DNA of 64,000 nucleotides from Heloderma charlesbogerti (GCA_026122225.1 JANEZZ010002064.1:558001-622000), one strand, 5' to 3'. Numbered from the stretch's first letter, positions 9,061-20,427 are shown. The notes: a model not told the origin generated them from the sequence alone. Translations and numbers: made by a program.

Positions 9061-9365
9061 ATGGGATTTTTAAAATGTGCATAGATGCCACTGGGACAGG
9101 TGCCATATAAACACTTGGCAATATAAAATATCCCCAGTTACTATCTTTAATTCAATGTTCTTTTGTATTCTTTAAAAAAAAACTTCCTGAGAGAGAAAAA
9201 AAACCCTGTGCAGCACTGGGCCCAATGCAGGGAGACTTTTGAGATCAGGTAATACCACATATATAAAATTAAAGGTAGCAGCTGGCTCCAGGACCAGAGA
9301 AGTTTGAAATTGCCTACAGACATCCTCCCTCCCCCAAGACGATTAGTCTTTGAGAACCAGGAAAG

Positions 9366-9530
9366 TTGTAGCTCAATGGCAGAGCACACGCTTTGCATGC
9401 AAAAGGTCCCAGGTTCAATCCCTGGCATCTCCAGGTAAGGCTCGTAAAACTCATGTCTGGAGAGCTGCTCCCTGCACATCAAGTAGTTAACCTAATGGTC
9501 TGACTTTGTATACGGGCAGATTGCTTACAG
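9366..9530 (+). mobile_element. tRNA-Ala-derived SINE, copy 1
   Basis: The head TTGTAGCTCAATGGCAGAGC (A box) and GGTCCCAGGTTCAATCC (B box) surround GCTTTGCATG, an alanine-tRNA-like anticodon region. The tail AATGGTCTGACTTTGTATAC matches the tail of the copy at 21677-21868. It is not a functional tRNA: the acceptor stem is degraded and a SINE body follows. Confidence 0.82.
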
Positions 9531-9667
9531 TTGTCTCTTGCCTCTACAGTGCAGATAGATGGATAGACAGAGATAGAGATGCATTTACAGTTTAACATGT
9601 TGATCATCACAAATTCCATATTCATCAACAAGAACGAAGGAAACTGATGTTGCCATCTTTGCTTTCT

Positions 9668-9924
9668 CCCCCTTTTTTATTTATTTATTTATTTATTGCA
9701 TTCATACCCCGCCTTTTTTCCTCTTGCAAGGAACCCAAGGCGGCTTACATTATCCTCCTCCTCTCCATTTTATCCTCACAACAACGACCCTGTGAGGTGG
9801 GTTGGGCTGAGAGTCTGTGACTGGCCCAAAGTCACCCAGTGAGCTTCCATGGCCGAGTGGGGACTAGAACCCGGATCTCCCAGCTCCTAGTCCAACACTC
9901 TTGCCGCTACACCACACTGGCTCC
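9668..9924 (-). mobile_element. MIR-like tRNA SINE, complete copy
   Basis: On the minus strand it runs from GAGCCAGTGTGGTGTAGCGG through GTCACTGGGTGACTTTGGGC-like and CCACCTCACAGGGTCGTTGT blocks. It ends in a TAAATAAATAAATAAA tail. It is among the least decayed copies of this family in the window. Confidence 0.85.
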
Positions 9925-10397
9925 CCTTTTTGTCTTTGATAAATGAACTCCCTCTTTTCTGCAAGATAATCGTAACAGGTGGGTCTCTCATAGGCACAGC
10001 ACTTGGACACTGAAGGTCATTCCTCTCATTCACGGTAACCCAGACATGACTCTTGTTTCCACTGACCCCCAGAACATAGCTGTGCATGTCAGCATTTGCC
10101 ATTTTTACAAATATACTATTAATAGAGAGGCCTGAACTCTTACTGTGGATGAGCAGAAAATGATTGACATGTACAGGATAAGCTGTGACCCAAAGCCCTT
10201 CACAAGCATTCGTTGCCATAGCCCTGCTTGCGTGCGCAGGGCTATATCTTCGGATTGCAGCCATTGTCTGTCCTCCCTGCTCCACTCCCTCACCAGTAAT
10301 ACTCAGAGCGAGTCAGGCAAGTGCACAATTAAATCAGTGCTGAGACCAAGCTCGTGACATTTATTACATATGGGAATATGTGTACGTTATGTGCATG

Positions 10398-10456
10398 GTG
10401 TGTGTGTGTGTGTGTGTGTGTATATACGTACACACACAGAGACACACACACACACC
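10398..10456 (+). repeat. (GT)n / (CA)n microsatellite
   Basis: A GTGTGTGT run followed by TATATACGTACACACACAGA and a CACACA run. The GT and CA halves face each other as a weak inverted repeat. Confidence 0.9.
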
Positions 10457-10489
10457 CCTATAACACAGTGCTGTGGAGCACTCAAAGTA

Positions 10490-10631
10490 CTTAACCGTTC
10501 ATTGCATTTTTATCCCATCATTTCACCAAGGAGATCAGGGTGACAGACATGGTTCTTTCTCCCCTTTATCTTCACAACAACCCTATGAGGTAGGTTAGGC
10601 TGAGAGCGAGTGACTGGCTCAAGGTCACCCT
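10490..10631 (-). mobile_element. MIR-like SINE, 3' half, interrupted
   Basis: TTGCATTTTTATCCCATCAT, ATCTTCACAACAACCCTATG, AGGTAGGTTAGGCTGAGAGC and GGCTCAAGGTCACCCTGA are the 3' half of the SINE. The missing head appears at 11484-11520, after the L2-like insertion. Confidence 0.72.
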
Positions 10632-11483
10632 GACTTATTTATTTACAATATATATATGCCGCTCCACATCAGAAGATTTCAGAGCGGTGAACAACATGGT
10701 AAAAGAATAAAACAACAGGTTAAAAGGGTTAAAACATTTTTTTAAAAGACAAACCCCAACAAAGTGGAATTTAACAAACTGTGGCTGGTCATGCAAGGAA
10801 AGCCTCTTGAAATAACAATGTCTTTAGGAGGTGCTGGAAGGAACACAATGTTGGCCCCTGCCTGACCTCTAAAGGCAGGGAATTCCACAGGAAGGGAGCC
10901 ACCACACTGAAGGCTCTTTTCTTGGTGGACTCCAACTGGGGCATGGGTCCATGTGGAACCACCAGGAACATGGCCTCTGATGACGTCAGTGACTGGGCAG
11001 GTTGGTGAAGAAGGAGAGGCTCTCTCAGGTATCCTGGTCCTAAGTTGTTTAGGGCTTTGTACACTAGTACTAATTCCTTAAACCTGGCCGGGTACCGAAT
11101 AAGCAGCCAGTGCAGTTCCCTGAGCAAAGGAATTGCATGCTGAAAAGTGGCAGCTCCCAACAACAGCCAAGCTGCTGCTGCATTCTGCACTAGCTCCAGC
11201 TTCCGGAGCAACGTGAAAGGCAGCCCCACATAGAGCACATTGCAGTAATCCAGTCTTGAGGTTACTAATGCCCTGTACCACAGTGGCCAAGCTATCCCTG
11301 TCCAGGAGAGGCCATAGTTGGCGAACCCACCAAAGCTGGTAAAAGGCACTCCGAGCCACCATGACCACTTGGGCCTTCAGCGACAATGATGGATCTAGGA
11401 GTACCCCCAGACTACGGACCTGATCTTTCACAGGGAGTGCAACCCCATCCAGAACAGGCAATGAGTCTATCTCCTGGACCCGA
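10632..11483 (-). pseudogene. L2-like LINE fragment (reverse-transcriptase C-terminus)
   Basis: Two overlapping minus-strand frames (11461-11078 and 11349-10789) give VRSLGVLLDPSLSLKAQVVM, ALVTSRLDYCNVLYVGLP, LRKLELVQNAAAAWLL, LHWLLIRYPARFKELVLVYK and FLWNSLPLEVRQ. These are C-terminal blocks of L2/CR1-group reverse transcriptases. One frameshift lies near 11280. The element ends at the low-coordinate side in TGTAAATAAATAAGT. The active-site half is missing, so this is a 5'-truncated dead copy. It sits inside a MIR-like SINE. Confidence 0.85.
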
Positions 11484-11520
11484 TCCTAGTCCAATGGTCT
11501 AACCATTATACAACACAGCC
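11484..11520 (-). mobile_element. MIR-like SINE head separated from 10490-10631
   Basis: The minus strand reads GGCTGTGTTGTATAATGGTT then AGACCATTGGAC, the A-box end of the SINE. Confidence 0.6.
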
Positions 11521-12445
11521 TTGCGGAAACCTGAACCTCAGTTTTGGGAAGTCAAGACCTGACACACAGGCTCTTATACTCCACGTGCATTATTTCAACA
11601 GCCTTGCAAAAATGTCTCATGCTATTATCCCCTATTGCAGATAGAGGCTGGGAGCAAATTGGTGGCTTTAACCAAGCTCCTGAAATCATGGTAGAGGTAA
11701 GAGTTGAATCAGAGCCACTGCACTACAAATGGCTCTTCTAAATGGCAGCAAACAAGCAATTTTCATGCTCCCTTTAAATCTGGAATGGTGGAGGGTAGGG
11801 GGCAAGAATAAGAAGCTTAGGGGGAAGGGACAGTATCCCCTTTCAGTTAAGCAACCCTCAACTCTGGGCCTGACAGGTCGATAAATTTAGTCTTGCTAGG
11901 GCATGAGTGTTATTTCTCTTACATCTTCTTAGATAACGCTCTTAACAGATGTTTATCACAAAGTCACAGGGACACAAATATAGTTTCCTCCTTGCTTCAC
12001 ACACACGTATTAACAAACAGCAATGTGGATAAGACGCCAGAAGAGAAAGCAGAAAAGCCAGAAAGCTGAATGTTTATATCACACTCACTTCCTTGTGAGC
12101 CACAATTCCAAAATTAAAATTAAAAAATGAGTTATCTCTGGTCACCTGTTTCCCACACACTGCAAAATGAGAGCAGTATTTCTCTACCTGAAACCCAAGA
12201 TGTTTTCAAGGCCAGTGTCTCATAGCCAGCACTCCTTCCATTCCACTCCTGGCATTTTAGTCCAGATTCCCATGCCTACCCAGGCAAATGAACTTCCCTC
12301 AGTCAATACCGTGTGTGTGTCGGGGGGGGACGGGAGCAGGCCAAATGATGGATGCCACCCAGGTTTCAAGCGTCACCTATTAAAATCAGCCGCAGTCTTC
12401 CCAAACGGGCCTAGTAAAAGCCACTATTGCTAACCTGACTTTACA
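11521..12445. other. Unassigned sequence
   Basis: No gene, RNA or repeat family recognised apart from short low-complexity tracts. Confidence 0.4.
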
Positions 12446-12448
12446 CCA

Positions 12449-12583
12449 GGGTTGGGCAACATGTGGTCCTTCCGATGTTTAGGCCTACAACCCCCATCAT
12501 ACCTTGCCATTGGCTGTGCTGAGTAGGACTGATGGGACTTGAAAGCCAAAACACCTGGAGGGCCACAATTTGTTCACCCTTGC
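12449..12583. mobile_element. Palindromic 'ACTACAACTCCCATCAT' MITE
   Basis: GGTTGGGCAACATGTGGTCC, then CCTACAACCCCCATCATACC, a CATTGGC centre and the inverse CTGATGGGACTTGAAAGC with CACCTGGAGGGCCACAA. It is one of at least a dozen copies of this roughly 110-bp foldback family in the window. Confidence 0.8.
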
Positions 12584-12704
12584 TTTATACTGTATCTTTA
12601 CTGTTTAGGTTACTCTGTAGTGGGGGTAGGAAACTCAGTGCCCTCCAGATCTTTTGGACTACAACTCCATTAAGCCCCTGCCACCATGGTCAATGGTCAG
12701 GCAG

Positions 12705-13040
12705 AACATAAGAAGACACATGCTGAACCAGACCAAAGGCTTGTCTAGTCCAATATTCTGCACCCACAGCAGCTGAACAGATGCCTATGAGGGACAGAAG
12801 GGCAACAGTGACCTCTCACTCATGTTCCTCAGCAAGTGCTATAAAGAGGCATACTGCCACTCATACTGGAGGTAATACATACAGCCCTCATGGCTAGTAG
12901 CCATTGATAGCCTTATCCTCCATGAATTTGTCTGATCCCCTTTTAAAGCTGTCCAGGAGTCTGATGACATAGTAGCCTTCCTGGAGGCACAGCTCGCTAT
13001 GTTCTGTTTGTTCTCTAAATGTGAAATTCCACAGTATCTA
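12705..13040 (-). mobile_element. CR1 LINE 3'-end fragment
   Basis: AACATAAGAAGACACATGCT, CTGAACCAGACCAAAGGC, CTAGTAGCCATTGATAGCC, TTTGTCTGATCCCCTTTTAA and GCTGTCCAGGAGTCTGATGA match the CR1 copies at 61860-62910 (same strand) and 46615-46952 (opposite strand). No open frame remains. Confidence 0.8.
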
Positions 13041-14065
13041 GCACACCGCTGAAGTTCTCGCTGTGCCCACTGGTATGTAATGCGATCTCCTGTCCACATG
13101 CCTACCTTTCATCCCTCCCCACTGCCACCTCTTTGCCACCATTCCACTACCATTTCCCTTCTCCCACTTCTGTCTCCCGCTGTGGGCATGTCATGTGTCA
13201 ATTCATCTGTGTGCACACCTTTTTTAAAAAATGAGGAGGAATTGCACAAGACTATTACAGTGGAAGTTTGCAAATGTGCATTTCCAAAAGAGCAGGTACT
13301 GAACCATCAAAATAAAAAATGATGGGAAAAGCTGTGTTTGTACTCTGCCCACTGGAAATGAAATGACACAAAGGGGAACAAAATTGTGCTACATGGACAC
13401 ACTCTTTCAGAAACATCAAAGTAAATGCCGCAACAGTGCCTCCACAGAAATCCCACAAGGACCCGAAAACAGGATTCATACCAGCAGTTCTTTGCGGTAC
13501 TATGGCGCACCAGAAAACATTAATCGATTTTCCTTGTGAAAAAGTATGGGCAAAGCAGGGGGAAATCACAGGGCAGCTATAGGACCAAGACGACATCGTG
13601 TGAACAGCTTGCAAAATTGCGCAAGCGGGGCAAGGTGATAGCATATTAAAAGCCTTGTCTAATCAAGCCCGAAGTTGGTGGCTGTTACTACATCTTCCAT
13701 TCTAGTTGTTGTTTCCCGAAACATCTGGAGTGTTGCCTATCCTTCTTCTATAGCTTCCTTTCCCCTCTTCAAATAACTTCCAGGATAATATAAAAACCTC
13801 CCATGATACTGGAGAGAGGCTGGACCTTTGCTTTAAGCAGCCAACAATGTCTAAATTGCCACTCATTGCAGGAAAAGAAAAACAACACTTCACTTCAGTG
13901 AGGCAAGTCCATGACAAGAATACTAAACAGAAAGAAAGGGGATGACAATTTATAAGGAAGGGAATTAAGAGGAGGTGGGACTTATCACAATATTGCCTTT
14001 CCAGTCTGGTCTAGCCTCTTAAAGAGCACTACTCACCAAAACAGAATGATTTGGAAAGCTTGTAA
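13041..14065. other. Unassigned sequence
   Basis: The 129-codon minus frame near 13255-13644 shows no family motif, and there is no splice or codon evidence for a gene. Confidence 0.4.
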
Positions 14066-14069
14066 TGTA

Positions 14070-14205
14070 TTAGGGGTGGACAATTTGTGGCTGTCCAGAT
14101 GTTTTGGCCTACAACTCCCCTCAGTCCAAGCCAGCAAAGCCAAGGGTGAGGCATGATGGGAGTTGAAGGCCAAAATATCTGGAGGACAAGTTGCCCGCCT
14201 GTGTT
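14070..14205. mobile_element. Palindromic 'ACTACAACTCCCATCAT' MITE
   Basis: CAATTTGTGGCTGTCCAGAT and TTTTGGCCTACAACTCCCCT face GATGGGAGTTGAAGGCCAAA and ATATCTGGAGGACAAGTTGC. Confidence 0.82.
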
Positions 14206-14472
14206 AGACAAATGTGCAGACACCCCAGAGCTGGAGGTACTGCTAGTATAGGAGTTGATATGCACGCATGCACAGGCACGCACACACTACTAGCCACCTT
14301 TTCATTTAACAGTGCAGACTTACAGAAGACACAGAAACAAAATGTGCTCTCCATTATTCAGAAGTGTCACACTAGTATCCATTTGGGCTCCATTAGCAGA
14401 CTCTAGGTTGGTGGAAATAGAGGATGCCCACAATCTTATGGTCATGGTGGAAAGACTCTCTAGGATGCACAC

Positions 14473-15121
14473 TGTAGCGAAACCCCTTCTCTCTTCTCCC
14501 AGCCTACAGTCCCTCAAGAGGGGGTTCGCTTTTACTTCAGCATGGGCAAGTTATCCCCACCCACCTCGGGCTTCTGCCTTTAACAACCTTTAAGATACTT
14601 TTATATTTCTTTAAGTGTAGTGGGATGTCTAAGATGTGCCCTTTTAGTTTTTACCTTGGTTATGTATGAGTAGTGTGATTATGCCTCACGTACAGGCTCT
14701 GTATAAAATAACCAAAACCATTTATTTAGTTTAAAATAAGCATTTAAATTGTAAAATATTTATTTAATATGAAGTTCTTGTTCTTGGTTACATTATGATT
14801 TAACCTCCTAACCTAACCTCACACCTAAGGCCACTATCTACCCCCTACCCCCACCCCAATCCCCAGGAGATGATGATGCGAATCAAGCCATTCCCTATCT
14901 GAAGCACCTATATATTCAACTGCTCCCTTTAACCGACACTCCTTCACTCCCTCCCATCCAGTATTCTCACTGACCAATCACCCAGCACCAGGCACTCAAC
15001 CAGTCATACAGTCACACATACATTCTCACTCCCTCTCCAGGCAACCTCACATGTATGGAGAAGGTATTAAACCATACACACAGAGCTTAAATAAATAAAA
15101 CCAAAGGGCGGTTTCCCCACA
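14473..15121 (+). mobile_element. Probable solo LTR
   Basis: The 649-bp block starts TGTAGCGAAACC and ends GGTTTCCCCACA, so it has TG...CA ends within short inverted termini. CACAC lies on both sides (14468-14472 and 15122-15126), a 5-bp duplication, although the repeat is low-complexity. A polyadenylation-type AATAAATAAAA lies at about 15090-15100 near the 3' end. No gag or pol frame or second LTR is seen nearby, so it looks like the product of LTR-LTR recombination. Whether it is gypsy-like or retroviral cannot be told. Confidence 0.6.
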
Positions 15122-15445
15122 CACACACCCTTCATTTCCTGGGCTAAGGGACCCTGGCCCAGGAAATTTCTAAGTTCTGAGACTTTGATGATCCACTGCA
15201 TGTATGTATTCAGACTTTTCTCATCAGCAACAAGATCTAATAATCTACCCTGATTTATTTTGATTTAGACAAAACTCCAAGATTTCCCACTAAAAGAGCA
15301 CACATCCAATAAGAAACAGCTGTAACCAGGATGGTGATCACTGGAGCTGTGGATGAGGGGAGTTGTAGTCCAGCCCAGCCAGAGGATGCCAGGTGGGGGA
15401 AGGCTGGGTTAGAATGCCAGGGTGGAAATAGGAAGATCTGGATTA

Positions 15446-16266
15446 CAGGGTGTTTCAAAAAGATGGACCCGATTTGAAATCGCTATATCTCTGCAACCAC
15501 GAACCACCCATGAATGAAACTCTTACCACTTGAAAGGGTGGGGCATAGAGTTTCAAATGATTACCGCTAGATTCCTCTCTCAGCACACAAACAGCCCCTA
15601 GCCTCAGTCATTCGCAAGATGGCGACCTCGCAACACAAGGTGTTTTGTGTTCTGCAGTTCAGCAAGACTGAATCCGTAATTGCAGTGCAGCGTGCGTTTC
15701 AATGGCGTTTTGGCATTGATCCACCAATGCCAAAGAGCATTCGTCGTTGGTACCGACAATTCGAGGAAACAGGCTGTTTATGTAAGGGGAAGAGCACAGG
15801 GTGACCACGCACTTCAGAGGAAAACATGAGAAGAATTTGAGAGAGTTTTCAGTGTAGCCCGTGCAAGTCCACTCATCGAGCCAGCTGAGAACTTGTGATC
15901 TCTCATACGACTGTCTGGCATATGTTAAGGCAACGTTTAATCATGGGGCCATAGCGGTTGCAATTGGTACAGGCTCTTCGTGCAGGTGACAAAGGAAAGT
16001 GTGTAGAATTTACTGATGCGATGTTACAGAACCATGGCAGCAGTGACTTCAGTGGAAGAAGACACTTTGAGAGGCGTTTGGGGTGAATTCAACTATTGTC
16101 TCGATATTGTCCGTACAGCGGGTGGAGGGCACATATAGCATTTATAAAATGCTTAGTAAAACTTGGTAACTCATTAAACTGTTTGTAACTTTTGGTGTAA
16201 TTGTAACATGTTGCCATCGTGAAATATACTGCTTTGAAATTGGGTCCATCATTTTGAAACACCCTG
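15446..16266 (+). mobile_element. Internally deleted mariner-like DNA transposon
   Basis: The inverted ends are CAGGGTGTTTCAAAA(A/T)GATG then GACCC, about 26 bp and nearly identical. The dinucleotide TA flanks both sides (15444-15445 and 16267-16268), the hallmark of the Tc1/mariner superfamily. At 821 bp it is shorter than a complete element, and the encoded transposase lacks its catalytic half. Confidence 0.9.
15619..16086 (+). pseudogene. Mariner-like transposase N-terminal remnant
   Basis: One frame starts MATSQHKVFCVLQFSKTESV and continues SIRRWYRQFEETGCLCKGKS, a helix-turn-helix DNA-binding region, then ASRELVISHTTVW and RLQLVQALRAGDKGKC across stop codons. In-frame stops lie at 15802, 15838, 15886 and 15952, and the frame ends at 16084. 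At least three sit where CGA (Arg) to TGA decay is plausible. No DDE/D catalytic triad follows, so the catalytic domain has been deleted. The N-terminus resembles transposases widespread in arthropod genomes, which raises the possibility of horizontal transfer. That resemblance is from memory of the family, not a search. Confidence 0.82.
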
Positions 16267-16289
16267 TAGAATCCCCGCTCCGTCATGAA

Positions 16290-16385
16290 GTTCACTGGGT
16301 CAACTTGGGCCAGTAGTTCTCTCCTAGTCTCCTCTGCTCTATTTCCCGGGGCTGTTGTGATGATAAAATGGGGATTAGCTCCTGA
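16290..16385 (+). mobile_element. MIR-like SINE fragment
   Basis: TCACTGGGTCAACTTGGGCC and GGGGCTGTTGTGATGATAAA with ATGGGGAT follow the SINE order, strongly decayed. Confidence 0.45.
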
Positions 16386-16589
16386 GTTCCTTAGAAGAAG
16401 GGTGTGATGTTATTGTAGTAATGTTTTCGGATTTCCTGATAGGGCTCTATTCTCACACAGGAGCCGATTTCTCCATGTTCATATGACACAAGTGGAGTCT
16501 GGTGGGCTCATCCCTTCAACAGAAAGGGAGGCGAGATGCTGCATTTTTGGTTGCCGGCCAAAATGGGCATTTATATTGCATAAACAAAC

Positions 16590-17220
16590 AAAAAGACTAA
16601 CGCTGAAATCCTTTGCACGCTTCCGTAAAGCAAGTCCATTGACCTCAGTGGGAATTTCCCTCAAGTAAACATGTGCAGGATTGGGCCATAAGATCATTGA
16701 CTCATTTCAAAAAGACCAAATGCAAGTTCATACATAAGGTAGTGACATGGCAGTTAAAATGGTACCTGGCTCTCTTGTTCTACAGTGTTCTCTTTCGGGT
16801 AGAAAAGGTTTATGATCATATACAGAGGATGCAAGATTAATATCACATGAATGAAGCAACACACCTCCTAGAATTGCCTCAGGTAAAAGGAGGCAGCAAA
16901 TCTCCACATCTTTGTGCTTCCTGTTGTCTGTGAGCCAAGAAGCAACACGTGCAAAACAAAGTTATTAAATCAAGCTGCTTTAAGTAATTACCTACTGAGT
17001 CAGAAAAGTCTTGAAAAGCTGCACCAGGCATTTTTATTTACTGTCTGGCTCCAGCCTCTGTGACAGGTCTCCTGAAGTGGCCCCTGTTCATTCTGGGATC
17101 ATGGTAAGAATCTGCCTACAACAATGTGGCAAATAAGACCACACTCGCAATACTTTTTGTTGCTTACTTCTCAAGAAGTTCTAGACTTCAGCATGTAGGT
17201 AACTTTGCCTTTTCCTAGAA
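16590..17220. other. Mostly unassigned; short palindromic repeat at 16595-16690
   Basis: GAAATCCTTTGCACGCTTCC, GTCCATTGACCTCAGTGGGA and AACATGTGCAGGATTGGGCC form a decayed copy of the CAATCCTATGCA foldback repeat. The rest is unrecognised. Confidence 0.45.
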
Positions 17221-17221
17221 C

Positions 17222-17338
17222 AGCCTTTCCCCTTCCAGATGTGCTGAACTGCATCTCCCATAATTCCTGGCCAGCATGGCCAATGGCTGGGAATTACAAG
17301 AGTTGCAGTGCAACACATCTGGAGGACCTCAGGCTTGG
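17222..17338. mobile_element. Palindromic 'ACTACAACTCCCATCAT' MITE
   Basis: CAGCCTTTCCCCTTCCAGAT, CTGAACTGCATCTCCCATAA, a CCAGCATGGCCAATGGCTGG centre, and the inverse AGTTGCAGTGCAACACATCT with GGAAAGGCT. Confidence 0.82.
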
Positions 17339-17339
17339 A

Positions 17340-19265
17340 AAGGCTAGTCTAGGATGCTCAATTTATTCCCAAATGTTACTTAAAGTGGCCATGTATCTAT
17401 CGCTGAGTTTGACAAGGAGCTTAGCATTGTGGCTAGGTACCCAACCATCATGTTTTTAACTTCTCTTCCATAGCTCAAACAAGATGACCATGATGCATGT
17501 TTCTACAGATGCCCAACAAGGATTTGGACTTCAAACTCCAGCAAGTCCAAATGGAATAGCCAAAGGTTCACAGATGAGGTTAGCTGCAAAATAGCCAAAG
17601 CCTGTCCAAGAGGCAAGATCTGCTTCCAGTGAGCCTCTTTCACATGACCATTCAACCATTACTCAGCCAAATCCAAGCATAGCAATGGGCAGAGTTAAGG
17701 TTCCATCCTGGTCACCCGAGTATAATTATCTCTGCCAAGATCCACAGAAGGGGTGGCCTCCTTTACAGGCACCTGAGAAAGGTGCCCTCAGAAGAGTGGG
17801 TGGAAAACCCAAAATACAGGATAAGAGACAGGCAGATGAAACCAGCTTTTGCATGTTTACAGAGCCCAAAGATGTGTAAATTCCAGAACAGACCCAACAG
17901 AACCTGACAACAAGCTCCCAAACTGTCTCAGGTCAAAAACAATGACCTGGCCATGGAGATGGAAGTCATGGAGGCATATGTGGGGAGAGCTTCGAAGTCA
18001 GTATCAACTATGGACAACATGTAACAGGGTGCTAAGGAATTTACCACCTTGGGTAAAGGGATTTGCCTAATCAAGAGAAGGCTGGAGAAACAACAATGGG
18101 GTTCTTGGCTTCCTTGAAGACACCAAAGGTACCTGCATTATTTCAATAGCAAAATTTGAACTAGCATTTGAGTATTTATATTGCAATAACACCCAGAACA
18201 GGTCAAACCTCCATATTCCTAAAACTATCTATAACAGGTGGGTCCCCATCGTAACATGCATACAAAACTAAGACCAAAAAAATGATGTATGGATTTCTGG
18301 CTGGACCTTTCAAACAAACCTGAGATAGGCTCACCCCAAAGACTGTCATGATATGATTGAGGTGAAAGGCTCATATGAATTAACTTTCATCAAGGCAATT
18401 GGCCAATAGAGGTTGCAATTACCAGAAACCCTCCCTTTCTGGTGGGTCTTTATATTGTAAACCAGGTCTGGGCAGGTCCTAATCACCTAAATTCAGTTTT
18501 TTATTACTGCAATTTCTAGAACATCACAAACCAGTTCTCTACTAGGATCCCCAGCCAATAAAACAAAAAACAGCAACAAAAACAACAGCAGATGAATAAA
18601 TTAGGTGTTTCTTTAAACCAACTTCCTTCTGTAGTGACAAATTTGAAGGGGGAAACCCCATGTGGGGAAAAAAATGTAATAAAGCTACTGTCTTAATTGA
18701 CACTAATGTAAAGTCTGCTTTACAATGACAAGGTCACCACACCCAGGCTGCCTACCATTAAGAAATTCAAGAGGCCATCACATGCAAAGGTGAAGAGTAT
18801 TCTAAGACAGCAGAACCATTGACTCATCTGATAATGCAACCTTTGGTCAATAAGAAGGCTGTTGTTCAGTTCATGTTTCTTAATTTTCCCTGATGTTATG
18901 TGCTACTTAAGAAGTGTGCGTTCATGCACATGCATGTACTACACATTTGGTTCAATAAATACTTCAGTGACTTCTAAATGTGGTAATGTGTCTGCTAGCT
19001 GTATGGGGAATGAACTGTAATTACACACATGCAAACTTCAGACCACAAATGCTATATTCATATCAACCTTTAAAAAGGAAAATATATAATTTGCTCCCAA
19101 TGAGCTATGAGTATTGGCCATCTGCTACATCCTTCATCTACTCCAACATATGGACCAGGGAATTCCTTAACTTATGTGAGCATTGCACCCACTTCATGAT
19201 CTGTGCATGGAATTAGGCTTCTGCGAGAATATCTGTTGGATGAAGAACTACTGTGTCTTGCTGTC
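17340..19265. other. Unassigned sequence
   Basis: Two short + strand frames (17685-17879, 17849-18070) show no recognisable domain. A stretch at 18630-18975 has AATAAA signals and could be an old LTR, but I found no paired ends. Confidence 0.35.
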
Positions 19266-19269
19266 TTCA

Positions 19270-19590
19270 GAAGTCCGCTTCGTGATGCAGGACAGGGCCT
19301 TTTTGGAAGTTGTAGAACTCCCTCCCCTGGAGCCTCTATACAACAAGCTTTCTGACAAGCTGTTAAGACCATTTTATTTCATCTGGCCTATGGCTTCAAT
19401 CTGACTTTTCCTTGGCTCTGTATTATAATTGTTACTGTAATTTTTATGGCTGCTTCATTTAGGGGTGGGGACTGCTGTGTTTTGCTTGTTTTATGCTATT
19501 TTATGTTATTATGTACTTTTAAATGTTTTTAACATCATAAGCCACAGGTGGGAAAGCATTGTAGAAATATTAACATAAATAAACTTCATG
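19270..19590 (+). mobile_element. L2-like LINE 3' end
   Basis: GGCCTTTTTGGAAGTTGTAG and AACTCCCTCCCCTGGAGCCT, then a TTATGTTATTATGTACTTTT, GCCACAGGTGGGAAAGC and AACATAAATAAAC tail resemble the 3' terminus at 3156-3430. It is decayed. Confidence 0.5.
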
Positions 19591-19754
19591 TACAAGCAGG
19601 TGGTGGATGTGTGGTTCCTCTCCAATTCCAGCTGCTGGAACTGCAGGCATGTAATCTATTGAGAAAGTCAATGATCCCACTGATCCACTGTTCAGAAGAG
19701 AACGCATTGGGCTAAATTCAACCCTCCCCTGTTCATGAAAGGACTCTGCACACT

Positions 19755-20110
19755 GACCTGATTCAGACAACACACCACAGCTTGCAGTGAGTTATATAAC
19801 CCACAATGAGCCCCCATCTCCCATGGGTGCCATTTTGCATGTTAAAAATGGGGGTTGTCATGTCATGCAAACCAGGCCACCATGGGTTATGAGAGGGTTA
19901 AACAAGCCTTGCATAATCCATGGTCTGTTGTAGGGTTATGCAACGGTTGTTTAACCCTCGCATAACCTACAATAGTGGGGTTCAATGATATGACAACCCC
20001 CACTCAGGTGTTGAATATGCAAAATGGCAGCCGGCACGCACCACAGCCCCACCGAGGGTTAAACAACCCACGGTGGGGCTCTTGTGTCATGCGAACTGGC
20101 CCATTAAGCG
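19755..20110. mobile_element. Palindromic MITE rich in 'GGGTTAAACAA' blocks
   Basis: CCCATGGGTGCCATTTTGCA faces TGCAAAATGGCAGCCGGC. GAGGGTTAAACAAGCC and GGTTGTTTAACCCTCG are inverse, and TTATGCAACGG faces CCTTGCATAA. The element folds on itself over most of its length. Related ends appear at 34020-34060 and 41150-41180. Confidence 0.6.
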
Positions 20111-20288
20111 CGTGCAGTTATGCGCATGCACAGATCAATCAGGGCTGGCATGATCGAGTCACAACTCAATGTGAACTGGGAAATGGATGCAGCCACCCAT
20201 GCTTTGCCATGACATCACCTCGCTGCACAGTTTGGGTATGGCACAGTGCTCCACGTGGATATGGGCTGCAAGAGGCAACTCTTGAGGC

Positions 20289-20427
20289 CTGCCTTCCCCA
20301 ATCTTGTGTCCTCCCGATGTGTTGGACTGCAGCTCCCATCATTCCCAGCCAACATGGCCAAAGGCAGGGAATGATGGGAGTTACAGTCCAACGCAGCTGG
20401 GCGCCACAACTTTGGGGAAGGTTGCTC
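20289..20427. mobile_element. Palindromic 'ACTACAACTCCCATCAT' MITE
   Basis: CCTTCCCCAATCTTGTGTCC and GACTGCAGCTCCCATCATTC face GAATGATGGGAGTTACAGTC and TTTGGGGAAGG. Confidence 0.85.

Noticed and set aside
9366..9440. Possible tRNA-Ala gene
   Set aside because: The A and B boxes and the anticodon region are present, but the acceptor stem does not pair and a SINE tail follows; a second copy at 21800-21870 has the same body.
17685..18070. Two overlapping short frames, possible gag remnant
   Set aside because: No zinc knuckle, protease or other retroelement motif; too short to support.
18630..18975. Possible second LTR with AATAAA signals
   Set aside because: I could not find inverted TG/CA ends or a short target duplication.
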